The notes: generated from the letters alone by a model not told the origin. A stretch of 64,000 nt of DNA from Candolleomyces eurysporus (GCA_027579435.1 JANBPK010001480.1:27819-91818), one strand, 5' to 3'. Positions 1 to 12,962 are shown, counted from the stretch's first letter. Numbers and translations are program-made.

Positions 1-2690
1 CTAGTGGCGACAGCCTCGAGGCCGGTCTTTCGGCCGAGGATCTCGATCAGAATGTTAATATTGAAGGAGGTCAAAACGGGCGCAGTCAATAGAGACCAAG
101 AAGGTAGTGGCGAATGAAACGTCGCAAATTGATCAGACATCTTCAGCGTGTACCATTGATTGATCGAGGTACCCCACAGACGTACGACCTTGCCGGCCTC
201 CAGTTTTCTTCATCCTGGGCCCGTGCTTTTTTCGATTCGTTTGAGCAGCAGTCGCCAAAGGCATACTCATTATAACGTTAACGAGGGATGTCCTTTAGCT
301 ATCATACAGTCTTAATAGTCTCCTGCACGGCCGAAGTCGCCAGATAAGCGCCCAGTCGACCGAAGTTCCGAACAGCCTCGTGCTGACCTCGTGCATCACA
401 CAGCAGCCACGAAATTTGGTGCTTAATAGCTGATAAATCACCAATTTCATGTCGCTATTATCTGAATTCACTTTCCTGTATGCACACTAGATACAAGTAA
501 CAATTAATCACTCTCGTCCTTTGTTTCCTGGTGATTCGTCAACTAATGGAGACTGCGGCATCTACAAAAAGATTGCTTCACACCTGTAAGGCAGAGGGTA
601 AGGGGGGGCAAGGGCTCAGGAAAAGTCGGAAGGTGACTCGTAACGAGAGTGGAAAAGAGCCTACGCCGACTGATCCTGAAATATTTAGTCGTCGATCAAG
701 CTGAAGGACTACAATCTAGGCAAAGCGAGGTATAGAGCTGGTCCCTTGGGGCCCTCCTTCGCCATCAAACCGAAGGTACGCGCTTATTATTGTAAATCTG
801 GGGATTAGCTAACATATTATTGCGCATTAACTAGGCCTGGCCGGTTCATGGAGCCATGCACCCTTAGACCAGCCAACAATGCTAGGACTGCTCACAATTA
901 GGCGAAATATCAGTCATTTTTAGCATGTATCTTAACTTTGAAACTGATTAATCACATACATTGATATAGCTCTATTCCTCTGTCCATATTACGAGTAGTA
1001 GCTGACGATGATTAATTATCAGTCGGGTTGATTTATTAATCGATGTTGCCATCGGGCCTGCGCAGAAACGTGTAAAGAGGTCATGAATACAGGTGAGCAA
1101 TTGGTCATGATCATGCTGATAAACAGATTCTGACATGAGGATGCTTCAAAAAAGTGTCCTCAATGTGGTAGGACTCTAATCGGAACATACGAGAACGACG
1201 GGTGGAAGACGTGGTACGTGAATTCCACATCGACTTTTATCGCTTTCTGGTTTAGTTCTGCCGGCGGTGCAACACGCCTCAAGAGATTGGGCATGAGCAC
1301 CGAAAAGAAGCGGCTTTTCGCCATGTGCAGGGGCGCTTTCTCAAGGTGAGTAGTAGTGCTTCCGGATGGGTGCTCCCCAACTGACTTTGCTTGTCATTGG
1401 GCTTGATGACCCTTGGCCCATACATTTGGTTTGTCCATTCTCCTTGTCGTCAACATTCAGGATTTCTACCCGTCCTCTCAGCTGCTGGGGCCTCCCCGGA
1501 GGCCCAGAACCCTCGTTCATGGATGGCAGCCTTGCGGTATATATCCCAGGGTGATAGTCTTCATATCCCAATAGCCAGACACGTCCTCCTCCAAGTCGCT
1601 TAAATGTCGTCGAGTAACGCCCACTCGCCACTGCCGAGCCTTTTCACTGTTCTTGATGGAGTATGCGGTACGCTATGAGCTGGTACATGTCGAACTTCCT
1701 CGAGAGTTTGAGGACGAGGAAGGGAGTGCCCTTGACAGAGGGGATGGTGCGTGTCGTATTGCAGGTTTTTAAGTGGAGAGTGAAGAGATGTGCTGAGCAG
1801 GTGGTTTATTCCGTGTGGGGGGTGGTTTGGACGTCGTATCTGCAGAGAGGAGGACGCTTCCGCCGATGATATAGATTGTAGTTGGTCTGTAGGAGTTTGA
1901 AGACCTTCAAAGTGATTAGATTGGCTCAAAGGCCAATATCAAAGACTCTACATCCAATAAAGCCATCCGGAAATTGCTCATCCTGCGCTGGGCTGTATGT
2001 CTGCACGACCGTGCAGCCGTCTCGTATATTACTAAACATCTCGCCGAGCATGAGAGGATTCGGAGAAGGTTAGCGGCGGGCTGTAGGTCATCAGGTTAGA
2101 GCGGGAGAGAGCATTAGATGATAGTTGGTCGTGACGTTTCTCTGTCAGCGATGGTCTCTCCGCTCAGTACGTTTATATGACGAATATGCTTACTCGTACC
2201 ACGTACCGATTGACGGACGGCTTCCGTACGTTCTGGCCAGCTGTTATCGTTTTCTCTCACCTTTGTCTTTGGTGTTCTTCAAGGCACCTCGTGTACCCCT
2301 TGCTCACCCGGTACTAGTCTGCCTTTGGTTTAGACATAGCTACTCGTTCCCTGTCTCCCCTTTCTTCCTCATTAACACCGGGTGAGTACTTCCTGTGTTT
2401 TCTTTTCCAGTCCGTCGTGATCGGTGTTCCTGAGGGTATTAGGCAATCGAATACTAAATTCAAGACTGTCAAAGTGACAGGTGACGAGTCAATGGGCCCG
2501 TTCCATCACACTCTATGTGACCACGAGATTAAAATTACTTGCTTCAGTAAGCACCAGTTGGCCTTACTAACCCTCCGCCCTCTCAGCCTTTGAGCAGAGG
2601 GCTTTTCATCCCTCAGCCAGACTTACACATCATACTGAAGGTACAGAGTGCGGTATTGGGCAGACGATCACCAGCAAGCCGAATTTGTAA
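1..2690. other. Stretch without a supportable gene
   Basis: I see only short open frames here, none with a recognisable motif, start context and intron pattern together. A plus-strand frame at about 1660-1869 and a minus-strand frame at about 1341-1631 are open but overlap on opposite strands and resemble nothing I know. The sequence could be decayed coding DNA or intergenic DNA. No RNA gene or simple repeat was recognised. Confidence 0.4.
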
Positions 2691-2699
2691 AATCCCACG

Positions 2700-3811
2700 T
2701 GCATCATTTCTACCAACCATCCTGGCTATCCTGCTCATCTGAATGCTCACATAGCAATCGATGCCTTCCCCGTTTTCCTAATTGACGACATTCGGAAATG
2801 CTGCCCACGACCTCAGCGACTGGTGCCTTCCCCAGAACCCCAGAATGTTCGTCCAACGGGCATTCTCGAACTCTGAACGACTGTTTGCGGAAGTAAGTAG
2901 CGCTTCCACGGAGTAGACGGAAAGTGGTCACCGACTGGCATTGCCTTTCATTCAGCCTGTGAGTCCTTTTCCAAGCTGGATCTCGAGACAAAGTCGTCAT
3001 CGACTGGCGTTTCCTCGGGACGTGAGGCATATTCCAACTCGATGGAGAAAGTCGAGTGCTCACTGGCCTACGCTTCCTGCAGCTCAACTCGTGAGTGCTC
3101 TTCCATCTAGCTCATCTCGGAGACAGAGGGTTTACTGACTGACATTTTTGGTCTTCCGGATAGTGGATCCTTCTCTCGAATGCTCACTGACTTTTGATTT
3201 CATAGCTCCGAGTCTTTGGTAATTCCTGTCATCAGTTATCTGCCCGTTAAACAGGGCGATATTGCCCACTTCCGTCGTTCCCCAGACCGTTGTCAGCTTA
3301 AGTGCGCCTACACATCCTGTCTTTTTGAGGGTCAAGCCGTCCACAAGTAAGCTCAAGCTATCGAGAGATAGTGTAAGTGTCGATGGCGTTCCACGTTCGA
3401 ACACTACCCACCTTGGATAGAGAACTTTGAACAGGGCTGCGAAATCAGCTTCCAAGTGCTCTTCAAAAAGATTGGACGTTCTTGACTCTGACTTCCACCT
3501 CATTATGGTTGATAGCACTTGCAGACGGCATCAGGAACATATCGGCAAAGATCTGAAATGATTCAATCAAGCCATGACGAGACACACGAGAGATGCTATC
3601 TTGGGTCTAATACACATTCAGTCTGATTATCGGTGGAGCAAATAATCTCTCCCACACTTTTGAACCACGAGATCCCACTTGAGTTGGAACCCGTCGGATC
3701 GTTGTTGAACGCTCTGACCGCCTGCTGCAACTTCAATAATTGCGAATCAAACGGCAGCACGACGAGGAAAGTGCGAGTTGAAACCGATCGCGGCGTGGCG
3801 TGAAGCTTCAA
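2700..3811 (-). pseudogene. Possible degraded minus-strand gene, unrecognised
   Basis: Three open minus-strand blocks follow one another: 3811-3596, 3518-3132 and 3087-2710. The middle block (about 128 residues) has a protein-like composition, with alternating hydrophobic and polar residues and a segment FEEHLEADFAALFKVLY. I recognise no family. Between the blocks there are GTGAGT, CTGAC and AG signals on the plus strand at a rough 65-75 bp pitch, which makes strand assignment doubtful. It may be a decayed gene or spurious; confidence is low. Confidence 0.2.
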
Positions 3812-5189
3812 CTAATCCTAACGCTCTCCGAAACAGTACAAGTTACGGACCGGTGGGCGCTAATAGTCTGTCCCACCCTGCCCGCTGGGCATTGTTCAAC
3901 GGTAGCAAGGTACCTGGTCTAAGCCTCATATATTGAGCGCTCCCCCGATAGTCCTATCCTAATAGCTTCACCTTCGCGAGTCGTAAGTAAGAATCAAACT
4001 TGTGCAGATTGGATTGGAGGAATAGCTATCGATCGAGTCAATAGAAGCCAATAAAAACAAGGAAGAAGCACGGCATTAGCGTTTCATCTAGACTAATCTG
4101 AATGGTGTACTGAATATCGGAGCTCACTTTTTCAGACCGCATTGAAGCGAGTTCAAGAACTAACTGATGTGGCCAGTCAATTGTTGGGGCGGGCACAGGA
4201 TTAATTAAATTCTGAGGGGTTTTTGAACGTCACGCGATTATACAGGCTCAAGAGGCGAGGACAGCGAGACTGAAAGGGACAGAGAGAACGACAGCTCTTT
4301 CTTAGCTCGTGGGGAAACCGTAGAGAACCTACACGAGGCTACTATTCTTGATATTTGAGAAGGCGGTATCAATGACCGGGAAGAGGACAAGGAGTTGTGA
4401 GTATAAAAAAAAGTCAGTAAAATGAAATGGTGACAAACCCGCAAGATTCGGTGCCGCTGAGTAGATAAAGCTTAGGAATTTGGGGCGAACGGTTGCAAAG
4501 AAAGTCACGCAGCACTGTGAATCAGATAACTACGAGGAGAACCTCCTGGTAAACTGGGATTTGAAATTTATGACTGTGACAAACATGATCCTTCATTTCA
4601 TAGCCGTTGCTAGATCGTGAACCCTGTCTTCATAACCTGGGACATAGACTTTGATCTTCACACCCGACTCGAGTTTGCGTCGTAATGCATCAAGCGTCGC
4701 CAAGAAGAGTGCGAGGGCAGATCTGTAGAATCATCGGAACTAGCACGTTGCGTGTCAGAGGCGGAGTGAATTTTCTAGTCGGTTGACCTTTGAGTCGTCC
4801 TGGACGTGCTTGTCGAGCCTCGAGAGAGCTGGGGTGTAGAACTAGCTATAGCAGTGGAGTTCAAGTCTGAGAGACTTTGAGCGTACTCACAAGCAACTAT
4901 AGGGTTTGACGAGCGATAAGGTAGACTCAAGGGATCAGTTGAAGATAATGATCCACTTACAAAATCGAGCCTCTTCTGTCCCTTTGAAATACAGTATTCA
5001 TCTTTTTATAAATCCCCCAACGTCCGAGATCATAAAAATTCATATACTTCTCAGACGTAGGCCCTGTGAGCCCACCGTTTGCTCCAACTTGATCAGGTAC
5101 GCTTGGATAGCAGCTCTAGAGCAATGTTGGTTACCTCTTTTCCAGAATTGGGTCAACACTGGGCGCATGTACCAATTGACACAAAATAA
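3812..5189. other. Stretch without a supportable gene
   Basis: Only short, overlapping open frames on both strands were found, with no motif I recognise. It ends where homology to the second segmental duplication (about 17792 onward) begins. Confidence 0.4.
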
Positions 5190-8100
5190 GATGTCCCTTG
5201 ACCCACAGCGCAGCCTAGAAAATCGAAAACCAGGCGTACTCAGTATCTGAGGCCGACAGAAGTGATGCCGGAAAAGGCCGCTGCATATGAATAGTCTAGA
5301 CCCTGATCGGCAACTCGGAGTGATCCCACTCTCCTTTCCTTGAAGCCCAGACCGCTCGTACGACGGCAACCTCAGAATGAGGCTGGGAATGGTATACTGG
5401 CCCCTCATGCCCTCTAAGCTTAAGGGCAGTTGCCTGGTCGGGCCGATTTCCGACTGGGCGGAGGATGGGCTATCCCTTTAAGGCTGTATTGAAATCGCGG
5501 TATGGAATGGTCTATAGTGCGTACGAATTCGTTGAACTAATCTAATCCCTGAAGGTTCTTCAAACCCCGACCAAAGCGAACCAGCCCCACGTTGTCTCCA
5601 CAAAATGCCACGTTTCACGTCTCAGCGAACGCGCTATGGACCACCTTCTCAGCGCGTACCCCGTCATCCTCTCCTGAAAACCCGGTGATTCCGCATGCAT
5701 CATCCCTCCATCGAAAACATCCCCTTCATAGTTCTCAACCCTGGCAAGGGAACGGAGATCTCAGACGTACGGTATCACCTCACTCGACATCAACAAAACG
5801 CTCGACGAACCTCGGGGAAATCTAGTGGGCGGTGAACGATTCACGAGAAGGGTACGAAGACGATTGAGCTGGAATTCTGCTGAGGCAGAATGGACAGCCG
5901 TTGAAGACTGCAAATGCTATTACCAAGCATACGCCGAATGGGGGTGAGGCGGCGGTGGAAGCCGCTGGAGGTCGAATTCGCATCTCAGCAGTGCCAGTAA
6001 TGCTGAACTACCGGTCGCGTAGCCAGCAGCTGTACCTATAACTCCTGCACATCCTCTTCATTAATTCCACCAATTATTTCCCTCCGAAACTAATGTATCT
6101 TCACTTTTCTCAGGTGCACCGAAATCTTGATGCGTGGGGCGCCGCCGCGGCGCCGTGTTTTTAGACTTCCACAACGAGGAGCCTTCTGTTTTTGCTCCGA
6201 AGCTCTTCCAACGTTGCTTCGTAAGGCTGGAGTGGCATAGGGAGAGGGGTGCCGAGAAGATGTGACCCTCACTGCCAGAGTTTTTTGGCAGGAGGCTGGG
6301 TTCCAGGAGTTGCGGACAATAGATCATCCGTGTGGTTTCTTTCGTACTCGACGAGGGTTTCGACATTAATAACCCGTAATCATAGATTGTTAGGGTTTTT
6401 GTACATCCTCCGTTGTACGTTTTGGCTTTGCTTCTTTTCTTTTCTTATGTTTCCGGCTCTTGCGTTCTTCGTGGGGAAGGAAAATTCAGGTTCGCGGCAT
6501 CGCAGTGTAAGCTTAATTTATGTCTTCTACATAGCCCTCCTGCAGCCTGCTTGGTAATTGAGTTGTGATAAATATAGACTTTTCGTTTCCTGTCCCCTTC
6601 GAAGTTTCCCATACCATGTTACTGCAACGACTTGCCACGGTTTGCTTTCCACTTCATCGTGTTCAATCATCAATGCTCCTATGCCTCGTTAATAATGTTA
6701 TTATACTCGTTAGCTTATCGGTTATCATTACCTTTGTCCTGTCTCAAGCTCTGCTTCGAAGAAGCAGTCTTGCAATTTGGCAGCCAAAGCGATCCACGTT
6801 TGTCGGAACACAAATTTTCCCGCCCTCCGTGTGCAGTGGGGATCTAGTCCCAATTCTAGGGTTGTTGTGGTGGAGTCGGGTCTGATTTGCCGCACTGCAC
6901 AGCGAAGCCACCCAAGCGACCCCACTTGCATGCGGTGCATCGTGCAATGAAGTTGACCGACCGGCTTGCAAGATTGATCCCTCCGCATAGTCGTGATGGA
7001 TCTGGTATTTCGATGAAACGGATGACGGTGCGCTGAAGCACAATAGGACATTTTTCATCAACGTCGTGGCCCGCTCAGACTCCGCCAGAGAACATGTATT
7101 AAGAGTCGATGAAACCTTTGACATCGCTCCCCGTCTCCTCCGCTGAGCATATCCACGCTTTACATACGTACTCTGGTGACAATGGCCAAATCCCGCTTCA
7201 GAATCCCGAGGCTTCTCGTTGAGCCTACACTCCGTCTTGTTTGCTGGCGCCTCACCCTGATCGCCACGGCTGCAGCATTGTACTTCAATCTACGTGAATC
7301 GGAGAGAAATCGGGCGATTATTTTGGGCCTAATGCTCTTTCATCAATTTTCAAGGTGACTGGTAGTCTGACCATATAAAGTCTTAGCTTCCTCATGAACC
7401 ATCTTTTGCAGCGCGTTTGGTCCAAATTGGATCCCTCTATTCACCTGGATGGATCTCCTCCTTATTGATGCAGAGTTTGGCTGTGAGTTTGCAGTGTTTG
7501 ACGATTCAGCATGGCCTCACGAACCAGCCTCTTATCCTACCCAATTACGCATTCAGACTGCCTTTACTGCTCGATATATGGCTACTATGATCCCAAGTCC
7601 GACCCGGGGATATGCTTGAGCGTTTGGACCTTGACGATACTGACGGGGTGTCTACTTTTATTGAAGGTGCTTCACATTGCGGACGCTCGTGGTCGAACCT
7701 TGTGTCGTCGTGCCGATATTTCGGCCCGCAGTTGGGAAATCAGTAATTCTGGTGCGCCTGGGGATACGACCATTAAACTGTGGAAGTACTTCGGTCGTGC
7801 CATCCTTGGGATCAGGCTCTGGAAAAGAATACTTCCGTAAGCCAGAACATTCCTTTGAGGTGTGTATTACTGTTAAACTAATATCGCTTTGTCATGAAGC
7901 GGAGAAGAGCCGTGGATTGCAGTCTCGCGAGGTTTATTAGCTCTGACTGCGATAGTGGCGTTATTGGCCTTTGGCGTCATCATGATATTGCTTGGACCTT
8001 TGACAGAGATAGATCTGACGCCAACGAGGGAGTACCGAACTTTCCGAGGCTCAGGGGCATTACCTCGCAGTTCGGAGCCGATCGTGTGGAACCTCATAAT

Positions 8101-9330
8101 GGTGACCCGTCCTGTGTTGTAGCCTGGTTATCTATGGCAATGGCTGAATCGTTTGTCCAGGAATGGCAAGTGCATGGTGAAGTGCCGAGGGATTTACGCG
8201 ACGTAGTCAGCCTGAGGCCCTTGTTGTCACAAGATATTTGCCAAATCGTTGAGCAACAATCGAAAAGCATCGTTTCCTCCAGTGGAATCCGATTTTTAGN
8301 TTTTTCATTGCGCTCCATCTAATTCTACAATAAGTACGTGTCATGCCCTTATCTATCACAGGCTGGTAATAAATGTTTACTCAGCATCGGAGGTTTCCTT
8401 TTCAAACGCAAACACGGTACAGGAGGGGATATTCCGTGACCTATTTCTCAGAGTCAATTTCAGTGGCCTCATGCCCTTTGACCCGCCTTCAAGAAGCGAC
8501 CATATTATGGACACCAGGTCGCTCAAAGTATATCTTGCATTCTCAAATAACACGCAAGATGTACTTGAAATGACTCGGCCTATTCTCCTCTTCCCAGGGA
8601 TGAACCTGATGAGTACAGTCAACCTGATAGTTCGGAAGCGGTTTCGTGCCCCAGAACTCTCTGCCTTTGGGCTATTTGATGTAAGTCTCTTGAAAATATG
8701 ATCATTATGGCCACAAAACTCAGCATGGATACACATATTTTACCTTAGGTGTACAACACCTTTGCAATTGCGGACATGGTATCCACTGTTTCTATGAGTG
8801 GTGCAGTCTCTCCTGAAGATATAAACCCCAATATATCCACTCTGTATATCACCTATCAAGGTCCACCAGGTGAATGGAGGGTTGTCCAGGATTACCGCGA
8901 GAACTCTGTGCTCCATGGGGTTTCTGCTGCGGGTGGTCTTGGCTCCTTCTTCAGCCTTCTATGTGCCATCNTTTTTTGGCACTTCTCTTTTTTCAGTTCT
9001 ATTCCGTAAGTTCTTCATTTACCTGGCAATTGGATTAGTATTCATATCAGAATGCTGACTGGAAAATAAAAGGGACAAAGCCTTTCAGTGCATTTGGTGT
9101 TCTCCATGGCCTGGAGAGCCAGCAAGAAGAGCTAGCCAGAGTGATCAAGAGCAAGTATCCAAAGCTTGAATCAGAGCTCAGGGCACTCAAGACTGAGGAA
9201 AATTGTGGTGTTCTGGCACTTCTGCTTGATACTCTTATTGACCTGGATTTGATCAAGGAACGATTCACAAGGCCAGAGTCTTTGGTATCTAGAAGCAACA
9301 TGGAGGATGGAGGCAACTACAATATGGCAT
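5190..9330 (+). repeat. Segmental duplication, copy A
   Basis: This block corresponds, in the same order and orientation, to 17792-22365. Shared landmarks are the stretch around CTAGACCCTGATCGGC (5299 and 17890), the minus-strand relic (5592-5820 against 18281-18544), the AATCATAGATTGTT stretch (6379 and 19118) and the whole membrane protein gene (7182 against 20154). Identity is clearly below 100 percent, with many small indels, so the event is not recent. The 3' end of the homology is broken by an insertion at about 9328 and resumes at about 9717-9880. Confidence 0.75.
5560..6350 (-). pseudogene. Relic of a repeated minus-strand gene, copy A
   Basis: Minus-strand translation gives pieces of the protein seen better preserved at 18277-18900, such as WRDDACGITGF and AEKVVHSAF. 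Stop codons and frame changes break them. It lies upstream of membrane gene copy A and points away from it, the same arrangement as in copy B. The family is not recognised. The level of damage makes a working gene unlikely. Confidence 0.45.
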
Positions 9331-9332
9331 AA
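7182..9332 (+). CDS. Multi-pass membrane protein of a local three-member family, copy A
   Basis: Seven exons are inferred: 7182-7354, 7412-7482, 7558-7836, 7900-8113, 8161-8680, 8749-9005 and 9073-9332. The protein starts MAKSRFRIPRLLVEPTLRL, with a membrane segment near the N-terminus and others in exon 3 (ILTGCLLLLKVLHI), exon 4 (IVALLAFGVIMILLGP) and exon 6 (around FSLLCA..FGTSLFSVLF). It ends in a charged, probably helical tail (YPKLESELRALKTEEN). The extracellular or cytosolic middle part contains FRAPELSAFGLFD, identical in all three copies. Frame is maintained only if the N characters at 8300 and 8971 are left out. The C-terminus stops about 30 residues earlier than copy B because of an insertion. 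Function is unknown; I infer only membrane location. Confidence 0.7.
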
Positions 9333-9716
9333 AGCAATATAGAGACAAGAAGTCTCACAAGTGCGAAGGGGGCTAATAGAGGGACTACAACACCTAATGA
9401 GTTGTAGATCTGACCTTGCTTATTCAACAGCTATGCCACAGTGGTGTCAATATAAACAATATGCAATAGAGTTTGATTAGATGGGTGTTAAGACAAGAGC
9501 TGGAAGTAATGGAAAAGAAAATAAGGGGAGAGTACAAGAAATGGAGTTGGGAAATAAGAAGGGGGTTCCCCTTACTACCAAAACTACATAAAGTATATAT
9601 ATTCAGGCACAGATGGAAGAGTGAACAGAAGTAAGGACCTCTGAATAATGAATACACATGAATATTTGGTGACTCAGTGAGTGGTGGTTGCTGTACAAAC
9701 AAAGGCATGATGCTTG
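9328..9716. mobile_element. About 390 bp insertion in the 3' end of copy A
   Basis: Copy B continues without interruption from its position 22260 to 22450. In copy A the matching sequence is split: the part before 9328 and the part after 9717 (AGCAAGATAAGCT) flank about 390 bp that copies B and C lack. Similar words AGCAATATA (about 9333) and AGCAAGATA (about 9718) flank the insert and could be a diverged target duplication. I see no clear terminal inverted repeats and no coding capacity. A solo LTR or a non-autonomous DNA element is possible. The insertion brings in the TAA that ends copy A. Confidence 0.45.
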
Positions 9717-9879
9717 CAGCAAGATAAGCTACTGAGCATACATGCATCACTAGGAGTTTTACCGGATGCTGCAAGAGACTCAGACTATGGCACCTGGGCC
9801 AGAATCTCTTGTGCTCAAGCCAGATAGCTCTACTGTGCTTGTTATGCATAGTTTGTCCAAGGCTTTCCCTGTATTTATG

Positions 9880-10574
9880 TCGCAAAAATCCGAACGGGCG
9901 TTTCAACACCCGCTCCGTTGGGTGCCGTTGATGGCCCCAAATAGCGTTGGACAGCTGGTTGAAGGGAGCCTATTGGTCCATTTACAGTAATCGACGGCGG
10001 TCCAATGGCACTTCCAACACATGTTCCAATGGCCTGAGGGTTCCGAGGCATTTTGACTCGGGTACTTTATCCTCTGGGTGGATGTGCACCGTTCCTGAGA
10101 CGTGCCGGTCGCATCAGCAGCGGCCGGCTTAATCCGAATATTCGGTCTCACGCTTACTTGTTGCATTGCAGCTCGTCCTGCCATTCCTTCTGTACCTATG
10201 TACCTGTTTTCCACTCGNTTTTTTTTCTTAAAGTTTCTCTAGGATCGTATGATTGTCGAGTCAAAATGCCTTGGAGAAATTGCCGCGCGCAGCGACGGCC
10301 CACTTACCGATGTTTGTTGACACGGCAAATTCTTCGGCTCACGTTGGAACACGTTGGATGCCGTCTGATTGCCGTAAATATTTTTGCGACAAATTATTTT
10401 TTAGTTGTTGGTGTCCTCCACTTAGATCATGTTCCTGCCCACCATCTCTTGATATATGTAACATTATCAGCATAGATCTGAACTCAAATCCTCCAAGACA
10501 ATTCAAAATCATCCAACTCCTCTGTCTGTTCAACTTCATATTCATCTATGCCACTCTTCCACCTGACTTGGTCC
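9880..10574. other. Stretch without a supportable gene
   Basis: Homology to the 3' flank of copy B fades after about 9880. The remainder shows only short open frames and one N at 10218 before a T run. Nothing was recognised. Confidence 0.4.
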
Positions 10575-10680
10575 AGTACAGAGAACACACCCAAGCTGGA
10601 TAATGTTACAAAAGATGAAAATGGTAAGCTTTACATTATTGACTTTGGCCTGGCTATTCCTGGAACTGAGTGTGGAAAGG
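10575..10680 (+). pseudogene. Protein kinase fragment (subdomains VIb-VII)
   Basis: One frame reads KLDNVTKDENGKLYIIDFGL, which resembles the catalytic-loop KxDN and the magnesium-binding DFG motif of eukaryotic protein kinases. The upstream HRD and the rest of the catalytic domain are absent, and the frame continues for only about 30 unrelated residues. I take it as a fragment stranded next to the Hsp70-like fragment. A chance match is possible since the region is short. Confidence 0.4.
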
Positions 10681-10799
10681 GGTGCCCAAACCTTTTTTCT
10701 GGAGGATCCAGGCATCGAAATAGAGCAGATGGAATGAGGGGTTCGTGCCTTTGCGACTCTGGGGCAAATTAACTTGGGTAGTGGTCAGGTAGAGAGAGG

Positions 10800-11485
10800 C
10801 TGTTTGCTCAGCTGTCCGATCAGCAGGGTTGGATAACAGCCTGCTCCCAACTCAAGTGCAAGAGAAGCTTGTCAGACTGGGCAGTTGGACAATTTCCATT
10901 GCTCCCTCAGTATTGCAGTAATTCCCAACCCAGATATATCTCAGGATATGACTATCTCCCTGCCGATGGGGGATCCCCTCATGAAAGTGTCATGAAGACA
11001 ATCTTGAAGAGGAATTCACAGATTCCCAGCTTCATATCAATGATCCAAGAATTTTATACAGCCAGCCGCAATCAGACCACTGTCCACATTCAGATCTACG
11101 AGGGAGAAAACATCATTCCTAACCAAAACGCTTTACTCGTGATTTTCGAGCTCCAGGGAATACCCAAACCTGTATTTCCAGCTGGGTGTGCAACTGTGTA
11201 AGTTAGGATCAATGTGGCAGTTGATCGGTCCATCGTGGTTCACGCAAGACACCGCCATAAAGACGGCACCGTAAGCCGACGCTTAGCCATTGACTCTGGA
11301 AGATTGCGTCAGGAAGAAGAGCGGGCAATGATGAGAAGAGCCAAGACCGTCGCCTGATTATCCAAAGGACACCTATCCTTTGTAGAGTGGGATGATGCTA
11401 ATGAAGAGCAAATACAAAGAAGAAACGAGTTAGAGAAGGAACAACTTGTCCGTTTAGCACGACAAATACCCCCAAGGAACTACTG
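10800..11485 (+). pseudogene. Hsp70-like C-terminal fragment
   Basis: This is a diverged copy of the substrate-binding half of the Hsp70-like gene at 56040-57656. Matching stretches include GGSPHESVMKTILKRNSQIP, TTVHIQIYEGENIIP and ALLVIFELQGIPKPVFPA. An in-frame TAA follows GCAACTGTG at about 11199. The following intron (ending TTTGTAG at about 11379) and part of the last exon remain, but the last exon has an internal deletion joining GAGTTAGAGAAG to GAACAACTTGTCCG. The nucleotide-binding half is missing. It is a pseudogene fragment. Confidence 0.8.
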
Positions 11486-12954
11486 ATCTCGTTTCTGATT
11501 GGCTTGCAGATGCACCTCGAGCGGGAGGAATAGCATACCGGGTATATCATTTGGAAAGTGCAACAACTTGAGATGATATCAGGTTACAGTAAAGCAATTT
11601 CAAACGCAGATTAAACAAATTCTTCATGGGGTTAGGGCTGCCGAAGCTTGGCCTTTGAAGCACACCACCAGACTAAGACCAATAGATTCCATGAACGTGT
11701 TGCATTCCAATTGCCTCATTCATGTTTGCAATTGGATTGGACGATGCTGCGCGTGTGGCTCGTAGATCTTTATGACTCTGCACAGGCGAGAATCTGCGCG
11801 CCCACAAGTGTGCAAAATTCAAGGAGAACTTGACAAACTGACCATGTAATATTTTGCAAGCCAACATTCCAGACTCGGGGTATTCTCAAACCCTGAAGCC
11901 ATAGCGAAGCGGGGCAGGACCTGTTTTGACTATCCTCATTTAGCTCGAGCCCTCTGTGTACGGTCAACGTTCGTCAGCGTAACTCCCTTTGGATGCATTG
12001 CACAATTAGATTTGAGTGGACCGAGCCCGACAGTTTGGGGACGAGACAGAAAGTACATTGGGCGTTCAATCCAGAACCTGTATGCAATCAATATGGCTGA
12101 CATATCAACGTCGGTGGGAGGCAGGAGAATTTCTGAGTTCTTTCGAACAATGTAGCACAAACAGTCTGGGATAGTGCTTGTTCGTTAGAAAGGAAGAGCG
12201 CCCATGCATCGCATCTCCAAATTCTCCAGCTGTTACCAATGTGATGATGGGTGCTCAACCTTCGGAGCTTGAGGGCTGGTAGTTGAGACTGCTCTGAAGC
12301 GCCCAACACGGAAATGCGCCTACAATCTCGTAAAGAACGGCGTTGGATCGATCAAGGCGCTGCTTATGTTTTGGTTGTGAAGCACAGGACTCAATCTAGA
12401 GGTGGTGATTACTGTTAGCATCCAGATGCTCTCGACTCAAAGGGGGCGCAGAAGAACCGACAGGCTTCTTTCCCCTAGCAATTGTACATATAGAAGGAAG
12501 TGATAGTGCTCGGTAATCTCCTTGAATCTTTGAGTGTATGTTAAGGCTGATTCATATATCTTGTTTAGTATGCCCTTTTCCGAAAATGCGCAAACTCATT
12601 CGAAGTCAAATTCAAATTCCTGTCTCAATCGATCACCTTGAGCCGCTCGACACCACTTCAAGTTTATCATTACTATCTGCAGCACTTAGATCAGTTGATT
12701 GACTTCGTAATCTCATACCTGAGGAGTTGAGAGTACTCCGGGGTTCTGGAATCCACAGCGCCGTTCACCGTGAATCAAACGAGGGGCTTTGTCAACCATA
12801 CCATATGTTACGAAGGCGAAATGAGTACCCCATTTGAGAAAATTGTACGGGTTGAGTCTTCTCTTCCTGATGTACCATAGGTTACACCTACCTCCGTTTC
12901 AGAAATCGAAGATTCAGCACTACAAGCGGGATTTAAAAAGAGGTGTTNGGGGGG
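11486..12954. other. Stretch without a supportable gene
   Basis: A plus-strand frame at about 11940-12150 and a minus-strand frame at 12088-12309 are open and overlap in part; neither shows a recognisable motif. The last few hundred bases are the upstream region of the small secreted protein gene. Confidence 0.4.
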
Positions 12955-12962
12955 TATAAAAG
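12955..12962 (+). promoter_or_regulatory. TATA box of the small secreted protein gene
   Basis: TATAAAAG lies 122 bp before the ATG at 13077 and directly after a run of G. The spacing leaves room for a 5' leader of about 80-90 nt, rich in C and A (CAACACCAACC type), as is usual for strongly expressed fungal genes. Confidence 0.65.

Noticed and set aside
4906..5408. Opposed open frames of 114 and 122 codons
   Set aside because: They overlap on opposite strands across the start of segmental duplication A, and the matching part of copy B does not keep either frame.
9424..9909. 161-codon minus-strand open frame as a gene
   Set aside because: It spans the border of the 390-bp insertion and the 3' flank shared with copy B, so the frame is a chance fusion of unrelated sequence.
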